From contig DNZB01000001.1 of NCBI GenBank assembly GCA_003506635.1, positions 1-5,220 of the forward strand: a stretch of 5,220 bases of DNA, in the 5' to 3' direction. The DNA is from Parvularcula sp. GTDB lineage: Bacteria > Pseudomonadota > Alphaproteobacteria > Caulobacterales > Parvularculaceae. The position numbers were made by a program, and so were the translations under genes. This document shows positions 4,892 through 5,220 of this stretch, piece after piece. The notes beneath the pieces were generated by a model that was not told where the DNA came from, did not search any database, and saw only the letters and a program-made list of their open reading frames with translations. How positions within the stretch are numbered: position 1 is the first letter of the stretch; each line of letters starts with the position of its first letter.

Positions 4892-5220
4892 ATGGCGGCG
4901 GAAGCGGCGGAAAAAGCCGTGATCGAGAAAGACGGGGAGCGTATCGCGAAATTTCTCGCGCGCGCCGGGATCGCCTCGCGCCGCGAAGCCGAAAGGCTGA
5001 TCGAGCAAGGCATCGTCACCGTCGACGGGCGAACGCTGACGACGCCGGCGTTCAAGGTCACGCCCGGCATGGACGTGCGCGTCGACGGCACGCGCGTCAG
5101 ATCGAAGGAGCCCCCGCGCCTGTGGCGCTATCACAAGCCCTCGGGCCTCGTGACGACGCACAAGGACCCGCAAGGGCGCCCGACCGTGTTTGAGGCGGTC
5201 GCGGACCGCCTGCCGCGCGT
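4892..5220 (+). CDS. rluB: 23S rRNA pseudouridine synthase, RsuA/RluB family, N-terminal part
   Basis: The first 109 codons are visible; the gene runs off the right edge. After a short charged N-terminus comes an S4 RNA-binding domain (about 16-62: ERIAKFLARAGIASRREAE, then GIVTVDGR at 40-47). The start of the RsuA/RluB catalytic domain follows: WRYHKPSGLVTT (78-89) and DPQGRPTVFE (92-101), which match the KPxG and GRPTVF blocks of RluB. RluB makes pseudouridine 2605 in E. coli 23S rRNA; the catalytic Asp of the GRLD motif lies beyond the window, so activity cannot be confirmed. RluB is favoured over RsuA or RluE by the DPxGRPTVF block. The ATG at 4892 has a plausible AAGGA 10 bases upstream. 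In related genomes I recall this gene leading into rsmD, which may follow to the right. Confidence 0.88.
   Translation, partial: MAAEAAEKAVIEKDGERIAKFLARAGIASRREAERLIEQGIVTVDGRTLTTPAFKVTPGMDVRVDGTRVRSKEPPRLWRYHKPSGLVTTHKDPQGRPTVFEAVADRLPR

Overview
The base composition (about two-thirds G+C), the codon use and the gene set point to an alphaproteobacterium, most likely of the order Hyphomicrobiales (Rhizobiales). Two observations support this. First, tadA is divergent from an RluB-type pseudouridine synthase, an arrangement I know from that order. Second, there is a perfect CtrA-type box, TTAA-N7-TTAAC. The genus cannot be fixed from the sequence alone. The window is almost entirely coding: seven protein genes, two of them cut by the window edges, and no RNA genes, mobile elements or CRISPR arrays. 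No gene-free stretch exceeds about 215 bases.

Left half (1-3598): a divergent four-gene locus that reads as lipid or phosphate-ester metabolism. Leftward from a control region at 1661-1875 run a diacylglycerol-kinase-family lipid kinase (716-1660) and, overlapping its end by 23 bases, a gene whose product strongly resembles mitochondrial Tam41, the soluble nucleotidyltransferase-fold CDP-diacylglycerol synthase (1-738, C-terminus outside the window). The two activities would be consecutive: diacylglycerol to phosphatidate to CDP-diacylglycerol. Rightward run a calcineurin-like metallophosphoesterase (1876-2793) and, 4 bases later, a MobA-like nucleotidyltransferase of unknown substrate (2798-3598). 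The shared control region has an AT-rich island and a tandem 9-base repeat with a 10-base period.

Right half (3609-5220): RNA modification genes with one apparent insert. tadA (3609-4067, tRNA A34-to-I deaminase) is read leftward behind a class I SAM-dependent methyltransferase (4079-4825). The tadA ribosome binding site overlaps the stop codon of the methyltransferase, so the two are probably one operon. Divergent from them, the first 109 codons of an RsuA/RluB-family 23S rRNA pseudouridine synthase begin at 4892. The 66-base divergent promoter region carries the CtrA-type box and a GANTC site, which suggests cell-cycle control.

The most interesting points are the proposed kinase/Tam41-like CDP-diacylglycerol module with its two divergent partners, and the CtrA/GANTC signature between the methyltransferase and the pseudouridine synthase.
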